Positions 8,648 through 16,733 are shown, counted from the stretch's first letter. The stretch is 64,000 nt of DNA from Streptomyces sp. ICC1 (GCF_003287935.1 NZ_CP030287.1:5411022-5475021), one strand, 5' to 3'. Notes: a model not told the origin generated them from the sequence alone. Translations and numbers: made by a program.

Positions 8648-9951
8648 CAACTCGCTGCTTCGGCAGGAGCTTCGGGGTCGACTCGTGGCCCGCGGTCGTC
8701 GAAGACGGTATTGCGTGCCCTGCGTGTCTTCCTGGTGACCTTCTTGCCGTCGTCCGGCTCGGCAGGGACAGCTGTTGGTGCCGGCCCGGCCTCCTCAGCG
8801 GGGATATCCCGGCCGATGATGATCTCGTCGAGCAGGTTCTCGGTGATGTTCTCTTTGCCGGTGGCCATGGCTTCCTGAGCGCCCTCCTCAAGAAGCCGGC
8901 CGAGTAGACCGATGACCCCTCCGGTGCGGTTCATCAGGTATTCGGGCATCGAGCCGTTTGTGAGCATGCCCTTCTTCGCCTTCAAGAGCCGCAGGTGGGC
9001 CTCGGCTCCTCGCAGGTGCTTCACGAACGCCTGGATCTGGGAGGGCGTCGAGTAGGAGAAGTGGTCGAGTTCCACGAGTTCGAAGCGCCGCTCGATCTGG
9101 GTGACTTCGAGGCCGTGGACGCGTGTGGTCTCCAGCGGTGGCAGCACCCATTGGCGGTCGCGGCGGCTGAAGTGGGCTTCCCGCAGCAGGCCGGTGCCAG
9201 GGATGTTGACTCCGGTGAGGATGAGCGTGACGTTGAAGCTCATCAGGGCCCGGATGAGGTCGAGAACGTCCTGATCGTCGGCGCGGTGCATCCGCAGTCG
9301 GTTGATGTCGTCGATGATCAGAACCTTGACCCCGTGGTCTCGCAGGCAGTCGGCGACCAGTTGGATCAGTTGAGGGAGCGTGAATTTCCAGCGTTCGGGC
9401 CCGAAGAAGTTCAGGATCGACTCGCAGAGACTCTTCGGGGTGGCGGTGACAGGCGTTTGGACATAAACGACCGGTGCGTGCAGGTCCGACGTGCCCGGGA
9501 CGGATTCCGGGTTGAGGTGGTGGTGGAAATCCAGCCACTGATCCTCGAATGCCGCGGCAACCGAGCAGACCGTGGCGGTCTTGCCGTGATTGCCCCAGCC
9601 GCTGACCATCACGCCCGGCATCGTGGGGCTGTTGCGTCGCAGCGTGTTGCCCTGCAGGCGCCGGTCGATCAGCCGCGTCACGCCTTCGAGCATCGGCGTT
9701 TCCTGGACCGGCAGGTTCACGTTGGTCAGACGCCGGTAGATGTCGTAGTCCGAGCGTCTTTCGGTCGGCAGCATCTGGTACTGCCTGATGGTGAGCCGAG
9801 GCGGCGGGATGAACTGGTCGCGGGTGGTGCGGTAATGCTGCCAGCCGGTGAAGGAGTGCCGGTGCGACTCGGGGCCAAGGATCATGGCGGCGATCTGGCG
9901 GCGGGAGGGCAGGCCGTCCAGCCGCCCTGCCGGGAGGTCGTCGAGCCTCAC
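8647..9951 (-). CDS. tnsC: TnsC/TniB-type AAA+ ATPase, transposition regulator
   Basis: This 434-residue ATPase would link the target selector (TniQ) to the transposase. Walker A is GWGNHGKTAT (about residue 130) and Walker B is VKVLIIDDINRLRM (about 215), both typical of TniB/TnsC. The C-terminal third is charged and ends in a basic stretch (DDGKKVTRKTRRARN), possibly the contact region for TnsAB or DNA. The GTG start overlaps the tnsB stop by 4 bp and has GGAG just upstream. The family is clear from the motifs and the gene order. Confidence 0.9.
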   Translation of the reverse strand: MRLDDLPAGRLDGLPSRRQIAAMILGPESHRHSFTGWQHYRTTRDQFIPPPRLTIRQYQMLPTERRSDYDIYRRLTNVNLPVQETPMLEGVTRLIDRRLQGNTLRRNSPTMPGVMVSGWGNHGKTATVCSVAAAFEDQWLDFHHHLNPESVPGTSDLHAPVVYVQTPVTATPKSLCESILNFFGPERWKFTLPQLIQLVADCLRDHGVKVLIIDDINRLRMHRADDQDVLDLIRALMSFNVTLILTGVNIPGTGLLREAHFSRRDRQWVLPPLETTRVHGLEVTQIERRFELVELDHFSYSTPSQIQAFVKHLRGAEAHLRLLKAKKGMLTNGSMPEYLMNRTGGVIGLLGRLLEEGAQEAMATGKENITENLLDEIIIGRDIPAEEAGPAPTAVPAEPDDGKKVTRKTRRARNTVFDDRGPRVDPEAPAEAAS

Positions 9952-12248
9952 ACATTCTCCTCGGTGTCGGCCGTGTCCTCATCCACGTCTTCGTCGCCCG
10001 CCAGAACGGACGGCATCAGGAACAGGTGGCGGCTTTTGAGAGATTCGTTCAGGAGCCGGGGCACGGACGTGTCGGCGGTCACGGCAGCCTCGCGGCGGCG
10101 GCGCCGGTCGGCGGTCACGGCCTGACCGACCGTGCGGGCCTGTTCCTGCCAGTCCTGCGGCTCGGCAGGCCGGCCCGCGATCCGGTCGGCGGCGGCCGTC
10201 TCGGCGCGGGAGATCTCGCGCGAGCGGGCGATTCGGGCTCGCTTCTGCGATTTCTTCTTCGCCGCTTTCCCCTTCTCCTGCTTTTCGTCTCGCTGGGTCG
10301 GCCACTGATCGACGGGTGCCGCCTCGCCGAGGATCTCCAGCAGCAGCGACAGAAGGTCGGCGTCCGAGCGAGGAGCGAGTCGGCGCTGACGTGCGGTGGC
10401 CAGCACTTCGGCTGCGGTCTTGTCGGAGAAGGCCGGGACTTCGCCTTCCGGGGGAAGCCCGGTCCATCGCAGCACATGCCAGGATTCGTGATCGTCCGGG
10501 TCCTGGAGGAAGACCCGGCGCCGGTCCCGGCGGTCGCTGCTGACGACCCACTTGTCGGCGTGTCTGCCGCCCCGGCCCGAGGGCCGCAGGAATCGGGACT
10601 CCTGCAGAAGGTCTGCGTAATACCAGAGCCCGAGGATCTTCACTCCGCGGCGGGGGTGAACTTGGACGTGGTGCTTGGGCAAGACCTTGTAGTAGAGCTC
10701 AGGGCCGGGAATCTGCATCGACCAGCCGCCCTGGTGCATGGCCGCGGCGAACAGTGAGTTGGGGCTGTGGTCCTCTTCCGGCCCCCAGGACGGCGCGTAT
10801 TCACCGAGCCGGTGGTTCTGCCAGACCTTCACGATCCAGGTCGCGATGACGTGTTCCATCTGCGAGCGGGTCATCACCGCGTCAGCCTCCGGGTCGGCGC
10901 CGCGGTCAGCGACGTCCGTGCCGGTGAAGCCCAGCAGATGCTCGAACAGCATGGTCTTGAACGCGGAGAAGGCGCGCTCGACGGCGAACTTGTCGCTGGC
11001 CCGGAAGGCTCGGGCCGGAAGGATGTTGCAGCCCAGGCTCCGTTCCGCCTCCACCAGGTCGTGGTTCTTGTAGACGCTTCCGTGGTCGGTGGTCACCGTC
11101 TCGGGTGCGAAGAAGGGAAGGGCGGCGACGTCGTGTCCGGCGAACTCCGCGATCACCTCGGATGGCACCCCTGGATAGGGCCATTCCATGTCCTGGCCCC
11201 AGCCCTCGCGCATCGGCAGGGGCAGCATCACGTCTCTGAGCAGCATCGCGACATCGACCGACGTATCGGACTCCAGCGTCAGTCTGAAAGCCGGGGCAGA
11301 GTGTGTGTAGAGATCGAGCCCCAGCGTCAGGGTCGCCGACACCGCCTCGCCGAACACGCTCTCCCGCAACTTGACCGGCAGCGGCGTGGAGTCCAGAGCG
11401 ATCACCTGCCCCGGGCGGTGGACGATCAGTCGCCGTCCGACGTCCGCGTCCTCGGCGTCCTCAGCCGAACGGGCGTAACGGGCCCGAGCCCCGCCGCTTC
11501 CGAACCATTCCCGCCAGACTCGCATCAAGGTGATCCGCGACGGGATGTCCTTGACAGGAAAGGACGGGAAGGTCTCCCGGATGTACTGGTGCATAAGGCG
11601 ATGCCGGGCGGCCATGGTGATCGAGGACCGGTTTCTGCACTCCCGCTTCACCGCGAAGATCGCTTTGCGGACTTCCTCAGTGACACTGGGATGGCCCCCG
11701 CTGCGGCGGGTCCAGCGGCCGTCTGCGCAGGCCAGCAGCAGGCTGTCCCCGGATCTCGCGGACAGCCGTTCCAGCGTTCGCTCGCTCATGAACCGAAGCC
11801 CCAGCATCTCGGCCTCCTGGCGCGGCAGGGCCTTCAGCTCGGACGCCTTCGCTCGCCGGCGCTCGCTCAGCAACGTCCGCTCGGGATCGTAGGCAGGCCG
11901 TGGTTCACCGGGCCGGGCCCGGTCGGCCCGGCCGTCCCGGAAGCCGGTCTCCGCCTCCAGCACGTGCTCAGCCCTGATCCGGGCCCGCTTGCGCTGTCCT
12001 TCGGTCAGGTCGTCCAGCGACCTCGCCTGCCGGCCGACGGGGACGAACGTCGTCGGCCGGTTCGCCGCGGCCTTCGCATCCGGGTGGTGGATCAGCCAGC
12101 GGATCGACCTCGTCTCCTCCCGGCCCTCACCATCCGTCAGGACGAACCGGCTGAACTGAGGCTCCGCTGCTGTCACCGTCCACTCGACGCCGTTCAACTG
12201 CAGCACGCTGCCGATTTCCATGTCCAGCAGACCGTGTCCCGCAGCCAT
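9948..12248 (-). CDS. tnsB: TnsB/TniA-type DDE transposase
   Basis: The product is 766 residues from the ATG chosen here; a GTG one codon earlier is also possible, and the residue numbers below count from that GTG. It is a retroviral-integrase-fold transposase with a catalytic DDE triad: Asp287 (VIALDST), Asp389 (VTTDHGS) and Glu425 (KFAVERAF). The last two are separated by 35 residues, as usual for the family. A Mu-transposase-like C-terminal domain follows (about 560-640), then a Lys/Arg-rich tail (GKAAKKKSQKRARI), probably for DNA or TnsC contact. It should bind the TTCGCGATAGTTGGCGG-type repeats at the ends and perform 3' strand cleavage and joining. The start overlaps the tnsA stop (TGATG). 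The triad is intact. Confidence 0.92.
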   Translation of the reverse strand: MAAGHGLLDMEIGSVLQLNGVEWTVTAAEPQFSRFVLTDGEGREETRSIRWLIHHPDAKAAANRPTTFVPVGRQARSLDDLTEGQRKRARIRAEHVLEAETGFRDGRADRARPGEPRPAYDPERTLLSERRRAKASELKALPRQEAEMLGLRFMSERTLERLSARSGDSLLLACADGRWTRRSGGHPSVTEEVRKAIFAVKRECRNRSSITMAARHRLMHQYIRETFPSFPVKDIPSRITLMRVWREWFGSGGARARYARSAEDAEDADVGRRLIVHRPGQVIALDSTPLPVKLRESVFGEAVSATLTLGLDLYTHSAPAFRLTLESDTSVDVAMLLRDVMLPLPMREGWGQDMEWPYPGVPSEVIAEFAGHDVAALPFFAPETVTTDHGSVYKNHDLVEAERSLGCNILPARAFRASDKFAVERAFSAFKTMLFEHLLGFTGTDVADRGADPEADAVMTRSQMEHVIATWIVKVWQNHRLGEYAPSWGPEEDHSPNSLFAAAMHQGGWSMQIPGPELYYKVLPKHHVQVHPRRGVKILGLWYYADLLQESRFLRPSGRGGRHADKWVVSSDRRDRRRVFLQDPDDHESWHVLRWTGLPPEGEVPAFSDKTAAEVLATARQRRLAPRSDADLLSLLLEILGEAAPVDQWPTQRDEKQEKGKAAKKKSQKRARIARSREISRAETAAADRIAGRPAEPQDWQEQARTVGQAVTADRRRRREAAVTADTSVPRLLNESLKSRHLFLMPSVLAGDEDVDEDTADTEENV

Positions 12249-13084
12249 CACGACCCCCCGGCCGATGCGCGGCCCCGCCAGATCAGCGAGCCATCCCCCA
12301 GCGGACTGCCCAGATCAACACCGAGCCTCCGCCACCACAGCAGATGAGTAGCGTGAGCACGAGCGACGGCCGGAAGGCATGTTCCCTCCACCAGGTCGCC
12401 GAACCTGTCCACCCCGCGTGCAACAGCGTCCTCAAGCTCCCGCTGGAGGCCCAGCTGATCGACCAGCGGCCGACGCTGCGACGACAGGTGGTCGAGCACG
12501 CTGTGGACGTGAGGCCGCCAGCCAACTGCGACCGAATATCGCCAGCCGCAGGCCGATGCTGACTGTGCCGTTGCCGCGAACTTCATCGCGTCGTCATCCT
12601 CGATCAAGCCCTCGGGGCGGACGTCGAACAGCCACAGCCCTCCGTCGGGCATTACCGCAAGAAAGTCCGGGACGTGCCACCTCTTGCCTTCGCTGCTGTC
12701 AAAGTCGAGGCGGAACGGCTGCGGCAGGACTTCAGCGACCCCGAAGTAGTCCAGCTCCAGCAGAAGCTGTTGCTCTTCCAGCGACTCGAACCCGTGAAGC
12801 CGACCCGTCGACACCATGAACTGCAGACCTGGCCGGTGCCCCTGGCCAGCTCGCCACGTAAACCCCCGGATCACCCTGGACGACAGCACCGGCACCGAGG
12901 CCATGTCACGAACAGGCCAGGTCACCTTGCCCTCCCCGACCCGCCACGTCACTGTCCACCGACGCGGCCACCCGTCGTCCGTAACCAGCCTTGACTCGAA
13001 CTCGGCGAGACCGACGTACGGAGTGAGTAGATCACTGAGTACGCACGAATCGGAACGGATCAAGACAGGCGATGGACGGAGCAC
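12248..13084 (-). CDS. tnsA: TnsA-like endonuclease subunit of the heteromeric transposase
   Basis: The product has 278 residues and is first in the transposition operon. TnsA makes the 5' strand cuts that allow cut-and-paste movement. The nuclease core is seen as Glu100 (HGFESLEEQ), Asp140 (HVPDF) and a strand LWLFDVRPEG, matching the E...D...(Q/D)xK order of PD-(D/E)xK TnsA enzymes. The usual Lys is Arg156 here. The N-terminal 90 residues are of unknown role. The GTG start at 13084 has no strong ribosome binding site. Identity rests on the core motif and the position before tnsB; activity is not certain because of the Lys to Arg difference. Confidence 0.8.
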   Translation of the reverse strand: MLRPSPVLIRSDSCVLSDLLTPYVGLAEFESRLVTDDGWPRRWTVTWRVGEGKVTWPVRDMASVPVLSSRVIRGFTWRAGQGHRPGLQFMVSTGRLHGFESLEEQQLLLELDYFGVAEVLPQPFRLDFDSSEGKRWHVPDFLAVMPDGGLWLFDVRPEGLIEDDDAMKFAATAQSASACGWRYSVAVGWRPHVHSVLDHLSSQRRPLVDQLGLQRELEDAVARGVDRFGDLVEGTCLPAVARAHATHLLWWRRLGVDLGSPLGDGSLIWRGRASAGGS

Positions 13085-13268
13085 CCATCCAGAGCAGCAC
13101 GGAGTCCCCTGCAGTCGGCACGGATCACCGCAGTTGTCCGTAACTGTCCTTTCTCCGAACTACTGAGGGTGTCTCGTGATCAGGTGACGGAACGATCAGT
13201 CCCGAGGGGAAGGGTAGGTATGGGGCCGGGCAACGGCTGCGAACGGCACGGGTGTTAGTTTCCTTCCC

Positions 13269-13898
13269 GTGTTGGAACACCAGGGCGAGACCAGGACGGC
13301 CTACGACGGGGTTGTCGAGCTGTATGCGTCGATGTTCGCTAATCGGTTGGAGACGCAGCCGTTCGCGCGGAACATGATCGGCACCTTCGCCGAGCTCGTG
13401 CGTGGGACGGGGAACCTGCGGACAGCCGACGTCGGGTGCGGGCCCGGACATCTGACGGCCATGCTGCACGACTTGGGGCTGGACGCCTTCGGGCTCGACC
13501 TCTCCCCGGCCATGGTCGACCACGCCCGGCGGGCCCATCCGGCGCTGCGGTTCGACGAAGCGCGAATGGAGGCCCTGCCGGTCGAGGACGGCGCGCTCGG
13601 CGGAGTGCTGGCTCACTACTCGATGATCCATACCCCGCCTGGGGAACTGCCCGCACTGCTCGCCGAGCAGGTGCGTGTCCTGGCACCAGGGGGCCTGCTC
13701 CTGGTGTCGTTCTTCGGGACCGAAGGACCGGAGCCGGTCCGCTTCGATCACAAAGTGACGCCCGCCTATAGCTGGCCGGCCGAGCGGTTTGCCGAGTTGC
13801 TGGCCGGGGCCGGGCTCGTCACGGTTGCTCGGTTGCTCCACGACCCGGCCTCCGAGCGGGGCTTCCTCGACGCCCATTTGTTGGCCCGCCGCCCCTAG
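13269..13898 (+). CDS. Class I SAM-dependent methyltransferase, transposon cargo
   Basis: This 209-residue protein has the Rossmann methyltransferase core: motif I TADVGCGPGHL (about residue 50), an acidic strand-2 end in LDAFGLDLSPAMVDHAR, motif IV-like GALGGVLAHYSMIH and LAPGGLLLVSFF. The substrate is unknown; the class includes small-molecule and antibiotic-modifying enzymes. The GTG start lies 184 bp from the divergently read tnsA, with a weak ribosome binding site. It converges with the kinase gene to the right. Carried inside the element, it is accessory DNA rather than a chromosomal gene. Confidence 0.82.
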   Translation: MLEHQGETRTAYDGVVELYASMFANRLETQPFARNMIGTFAELVRGTGNLRTADVGCGPGHLTAMLHDLGLDAFGLDLSPAMVDHARRAHPALRFDEARMEALPVEDGALGGVLAHYSMIHTPPGELPALLAEQVRVLAPGGLLLVSFFGTEGPEPVRFDHKVTPAYSWPAERFAELLAGAGLVTVARLLHDPASERGFLDAHLLARRP

Positions 13899-13978
13899 AG
13901 CGTGCCCCGTGGCCTGGGACGGAGTGGTGTAGATCCGCGTGGATGAAGTTCGTCTGAAGCGCCACGTGCGGGACTGGT

Positions 13979-14887
13979 TCACTGCTCGCCGATAGCCTCC
14001 AGGATCGCGCGGAGACGCGACAAGCATTCGCTGACGAAAAGGGGATAGGTGCCCCAGTAGTACGACACCCCGCTGACTCCGACAGCGATGGCCCACGCCC
14101 GGGCACGCAGCCATGTCACGTCGTCGAGGCTTGTGGCGTCCCAGTACGCCTGTCGGGCCCCGGGTGGAAAATCCCACAGAGGCGAGTGCTCGGCGTCGGG
14201 AAAGCCGACTGAGAGGCCTCCGAAGTCGATGACGGCGTGCAGCTTCCCCTGCTGGACCAGAAGGTTGGTGGGTTTGAGGTCTCCGTGGAGCCACACATGG
14301 CGGGCAGAAGGCTCGGGCAGGGTGAGCGCGCTCTGCCACAGGTGTTGCAGATGCGCGATGTCGAGGTCGAGGCCCTGGATCGTTCGGCAGTTGTCGAAGC
14401 ACCCGCTGATCCACCGGTCACAAGCGTGCAGGCCACCTCCGCGGTACCAGCTGAGCCCGCCCTGGCGAGTGGCTCCCATGAGGGGGATGGAATGCAGGCT
14501 CTGCACGATCGTCGCCAGGTCACCTCCGAAGGCGGCCCAGTCTCTGACCGATCCCGGACCGGCTTCCTCGCCATCGATCCAGCGGTACACCGACCAGGCG
14601 AGCGGGAATGCGGAACTCGGCGTGCCGTTGTGCACCGGCTCCGGGATGCGACAGGGAAGATCTGGCGCCAGCCGTGGCAGCCAGGTCTGCTCTTTCCGTA
14701 CGGCCTTCGCGTTGTCCGGGGTGCGCGGTAGCCGCAGGAGCAGTTGGTCGCCGAGCCGGTACATCGTGTTGTCCGTGCCCGCACCGGCCGGCGAGATGGG
14801 GAGGTCGGCCCACTCCGGTCGCTGTTCCCGCAGCAGTGACCGGACGACCGTCTCATTCACACGGATCTCGTTCTCATGAAGTGTCAC
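13979..14887 (-). CDS. Aminoglycoside-phosphotransferase-family kinase, transposon cargo
   Basis: This 302-residue protein has the APH/choline-kinase fold. The catalytic loop HGDLKPTNLL (about residue 200) supplies Asp and Asn, and the metal-binding motif is seen in VIDFGGLSVGFPDAE (about 220). The N-lobe holds LLLRLPRTPDNAKAVRKEQ. Many relatives inactivate aminoglycosides or macrolides by ATP-dependent phosphorylation, and others act on small metabolites. Its place as cargo of a mobile element favours a resistance or modification role, but that is inference. The GTG start has GAAGG 8 bp upstream. Confidence 0.82.
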   Translation of the reverse strand: MTLHENEIRVNETVVRSLLREQRPEWADLPISPAGAGTDNTMYRLGDQLLLRLPRTPDNAKAVRKEQTWLPRLAPDLPCRIPEPVHNGTPSSAFPLAWSVYRWIDGEEAGPGSVRDWAAFGGDLATIVQSLHSIPLMGATRQGGLSWYRGGGLHACDRWISGCFDNCRTIQGLDLDIAHLQHLWQSALTLPEPSARHVWLHGDLKPTNLLVQQGKLHAVIDFGGLSVGFPDAEHSPLWDFPPGARQAYWDATSLDDVTWLRARAWAIAVGVSGVSYYWGTYPLFVSECLSRLRAILEAIGEQ

Positions 14888-15057
14888 GGTGAGAGCCTTC
14901 TGCCCGGGCTTCGCCGCCGCCAGTCATTTTCCCGAGGCGACCGCTGTACGTACCTCGATCCCTTGAGGATCTGCCAGGCCAGGTGAGACCGAGTGAGACT
15001 CTGCCAGCTTCAGCTCGACCGGACAGTAACTCTGCGTGATCGCTCTCTGACGTCGGC

Positions 15058-15102
15058 TCGCCAACTATCGCGAACATCCGCCAACTATCGCGAACGGTCA
15101 CA
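15058..15102. repeat. Right transposon end with two TnsB-type sites
   Basis: The right terminal inverted repeat lies at 15075-15102 and matches the left end over 28 bp. On the minus strand TTCGCGATAGTTGGCGG occupies 15078-15094, and a second copy with one changed base lies at 15058-15074, separated by 3 bp. The arrangement differs from the left end (three spaced sites), giving the asymmetric ends usual for Tn7 relatives. Confidence 0.9.
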
Positions 15103-15107
15103 GCAGT
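15103..15107. repeat. Target site duplication GCAGT (right copy)
   Basis: This is identical to 6597-6601 on the other side of the element. Only one copy belongs to the undisturbed ligase gene. Confidence 0.9.
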
Positions 15108-15124
15108 CGCAGTTTCGTGGGCAT
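15103..15124 (-). pseudogene. Severed first codons of the acyl-CoA ligase gene
   Basis: ATG CCC ACG AAA CTG CGA CTG runs from 15124 into the target duplication, preceded by AAGGAG six bases before the ATG. Joining this to 6596 and leftward restores an unbroken frame (MPTKLRLPSPPEELVLPELL). This short piece therefore carries the ligase's native start and ribosome binding site. They are now separated from the enzyme body by the transposon and face its right end. Confidence 0.85.
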
Positions 15125-15212
15125 GGGCAGCTCCTTGCCGTTTCACATCGTTGGTGCGACAGCAATACTGTTGAACACGAGACGCGCTGATCAGAGAGCG
15201 AGCGGAGAGCCC

Positions 15213-15938
15213 ATGACCACCCAGGCACCGGACCCGGCGCTCACCGTCGACGAGTTGGCCGCCAGGGCGGGCGTGACCGTCCGCACCGTACGGTTCTACA
15301 GCACCCGCGGGCTTTTGCCCCCTCCCGTGATCGGACCCCGTCGAGTGGGCCACTACGGCCCCGAGCACCTGTCGCGCCTCGCGCTGATCGAGGAGCTGCA
15401 GCACCAGGGCATGACCCTGTCGGCCATCGAGCGCTACTTGGACGCCCTGCCCGACGACCTGAGCGCGCACGATCTGGCCATCCACCGGGCGCTGGTGGCG
15501 ACCTGGGCCCCGGACGCGGCGCTCAAGGCCTCGCGCGCGGAGCTGGAGAAGCGGGCCGGGCGGGCCCTGACGGAGAACGACATCCGGCGGCTGACGGCGA
15601 TGAACGTGCTGTCGCCCGATCCGGAGGGCTTCCGGGTGGACGTGGGACTGCTGCGGCTCGGGGTCGCGCTGCTCGACGTGCCGATCGCGCACGAGACGAT
15701 CCTGGTCGCGCGCAAGGTGCTGCTGGAGCACGCGCGGACGGCCGCCCACGAGCTGACCGCGCTGTTCCGGGACGAGGTGTGGGGGCCGTTCACGGAGGGC
15801 GAGAGCGATCCCGAGCGGGTCGAGTCGATGAAGGCGCTGTCCGCGCACATGCAGCCGATGGTGGTGCAGGCCCTGGTGACCGCTTTCCAGCGCTCGCTCA
15901 AGGAGGAATTGCGTGCCGCCTTCGTCCCGGAGGGGTAG
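15213..15938 (+). CDS. MerR-family transcriptional regulator
   Basis: The product is 241 residues. The N-terminal winged helix-turn-helix reads TVDELAARAGVTVRTVRFYSTRGLLPPP, followed by the wing (GPRRVGHYGPEHLSRLALIEEL) and the MerR dimerisation helix. The rest, to residue 241, is a helical effector domain without the Cys set of metal sensors, so an organic ligand is likely. The gene diverges from the original start of the acyl-CoA ligase 88 bp away, which suggests it regulated that gene and perhaps itself. The transposon left this intergenic region intact but cut off the target gene. The start is an ATG with GCGGAGAG upstream. Confidence 0.88.
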   Translation: MTTQAPDPALTVDELAARAGVTVRTVRFYSTRGLLPPPVIGPRRVGHYGPEHLSRLALIEELQHQGMTLSAIERYLDALPDDLSAHDLAIHRALVATWAPDAALKASRAELEKRAGRALTENDIRRLTAMNVLSPDPEGFRVDVGLLRLGVALLDVPIAHETILVARKVLLEHARTAAHELTALFRDEVWGPFTEGESDPERVESMKALSAHMQPMVVQALVTAFQRSLKEELRAAFVPEG

Positions 15939-15947
15939 TTTCGGGCC

Positions 15948-16658
15948 ATGGCGATGATCTACAACACCACGATGGAGCCGGGCAAGCTGGAGCTCGTCTC
16001 CGCCTGGCTGCCGACGCGGCCGTGGTACGTGTCCACGGGCCCGGAGCCCGCGCTGGCGCGGTCGGGCGGATTCCGGCTCGACGACCCGGAGGGCGAGGTC
16101 GGCATCGAGTTCATGGTGCTCACCGACACCTCGGGCGGGCGCGAGACCTCGTACCTCGTGCCGCTCACCTACCGCGGCGGCCCGCTCGCGGGTGCCGGGG
16201 CGGGTCTGGTGGGCACGTCGGAACACGGGGTGCTCGGCAAGCGGTGGATCTACGACGGCGCCCACGACCCGGTGCTCGTCGGCCAGTTGCTGGCGCTGCT
16301 CCAGGGACGCGCCGTGGCGCAGGACCAGTGCGACAGCGATGTGCCCGACCCGTCCGTCACGGCACTGTTCGACGGGCCGGAGATCCCCGCGCCGCTCCCG
16401 GGGGAACGGCCCGAGGTCCGCGACACCGCGCGGGGCACGGACGTCGTCGTGGCGGGCGCGCGGGTGCTCGGCCTGACGCGCCTGCTGCGGCCCGGGGCCG
16501 AGGCGCGGGGAAACACGGACGGGCACGGGAACGGGCACGGGCACGCGGATCCGGACGCGGCCTTCGGCCGGCTGACCGCCGGCTGGACCGCCCCGGACGG
16601 CGCCGCGCACCGGGGCCTGTTCGCGACGCTGCGCTCCTGCGCGACCGACACCGCCTGA
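15948..16658 (+). CDS. Protein with maltokinase N-terminal cap-like domain
   Basis: This 236-residue protein resembles the cap domain found at the N-terminus of actinobacterial maltokinases: KLELVSAWLPTRPWYV, FRLDDPEGEVGIEFMVLTD, PLTYRGGPL, GTSEHGVLGKRWIYDGAHDP. The kinase part is absent, as in a family of short actinobacterial homologues sometimes labelled as glucan-branching related. Its own activity is unknown. It follows merR by 9 bp, so the two are probably co-transcribed. Two ATGs (15948 and 15954) are possible starts. A His/Gly run (DGHGNGHGHAD) near residue 190 is encoded by a hexanucleotide-like tract. Confidence 0.75.
   Translation: MAMIYNTTMEPGKLELVSAWLPTRPWYVSTGPEPALARSGGFRLDDPEGEVGIEFMVLTDTSGGRETSYLVPLTYRGGPLAGAGAGLVGTSEHGVLGKRWIYDGAHDPVLVGQLLALLQGRAVAQDQCDSDVPDPSVTALFDGPEIPAPLPGERPEVRDTARGTDVVVAGARVLGLTRLLRPGAEARGNTDGHGNGHGHADPDAAFGRLTAGWTAPDGAAHRGLFATLRSCATDTA
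16511..16546. repeat. Short degenerate GGGCACGGGAACG-type hexanucleotide tract
   Basis: Imperfect 6-bp units of the form CGGGCA/CGGGAA lie inside the cap-like protein gene and encode a Gly-His-rich segment. It resembles the other period-6 tracts in the window. Confidence 0.65.
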
Positions 16659-16670
16659 CCCGTCCCGCAC

Positions 16671-16702
16671 GCGTTCCCGGGGCTCGCGGGCCCCGGGAAC
16701 GC
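16671..16702. terminator. Bidirectional terminator between convergent genes
   Basis: A perfect 12-bp stem, GCGTTCCCGGGG with CCCCGGGAACGC, and an 8-base loop lie between the convergent cap-like gene and the fadB-like gene. Confidence 0.75.
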
Positions 16703-16733
16703 GCGACGCGCGGTGCGGGTCAGTCGGTGCGGG

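Larger units (their letters stand above)
6602..15102. mobile_element. Complete Tn7-like transposon (TnsABC-TniQ) with two cargo genes
   Basis: The element is 8501 bp and begins and ends with a 28-bp perfect inverted repeat (TGTGACCGTTCGCG and onward). It has the 5'-TG...CA-3' termini of this class and a 5-bp GCAGT duplication. Internal copies of a 17-bp motif ending in TAGTTGGCGG-like sequence act as probable TnsB sites: three at the left end and two at the right. The transposition genes read leftward as tnsA, tnsB, tnsC, tniQ with overlapping junctions. The cargo at the right is a methyltransferase and an APH-family kinase. Third-position G/C is visibly weaker than in the flanks, which fits horizontal arrival. 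All transposition genes are intact by inspection and the terminal repeats are perfect, so it may be recently active. No tnsE, Cas genes or CRISPR array are inside. Confidence 0.95.

Noticed and set aside
9979..10551. Arg/Pro-rich minus-strand frame inside tnsB
   Set aside because: It is an out-of-frame shadow; the DDE motifs lie in the frame of 9948-12248.
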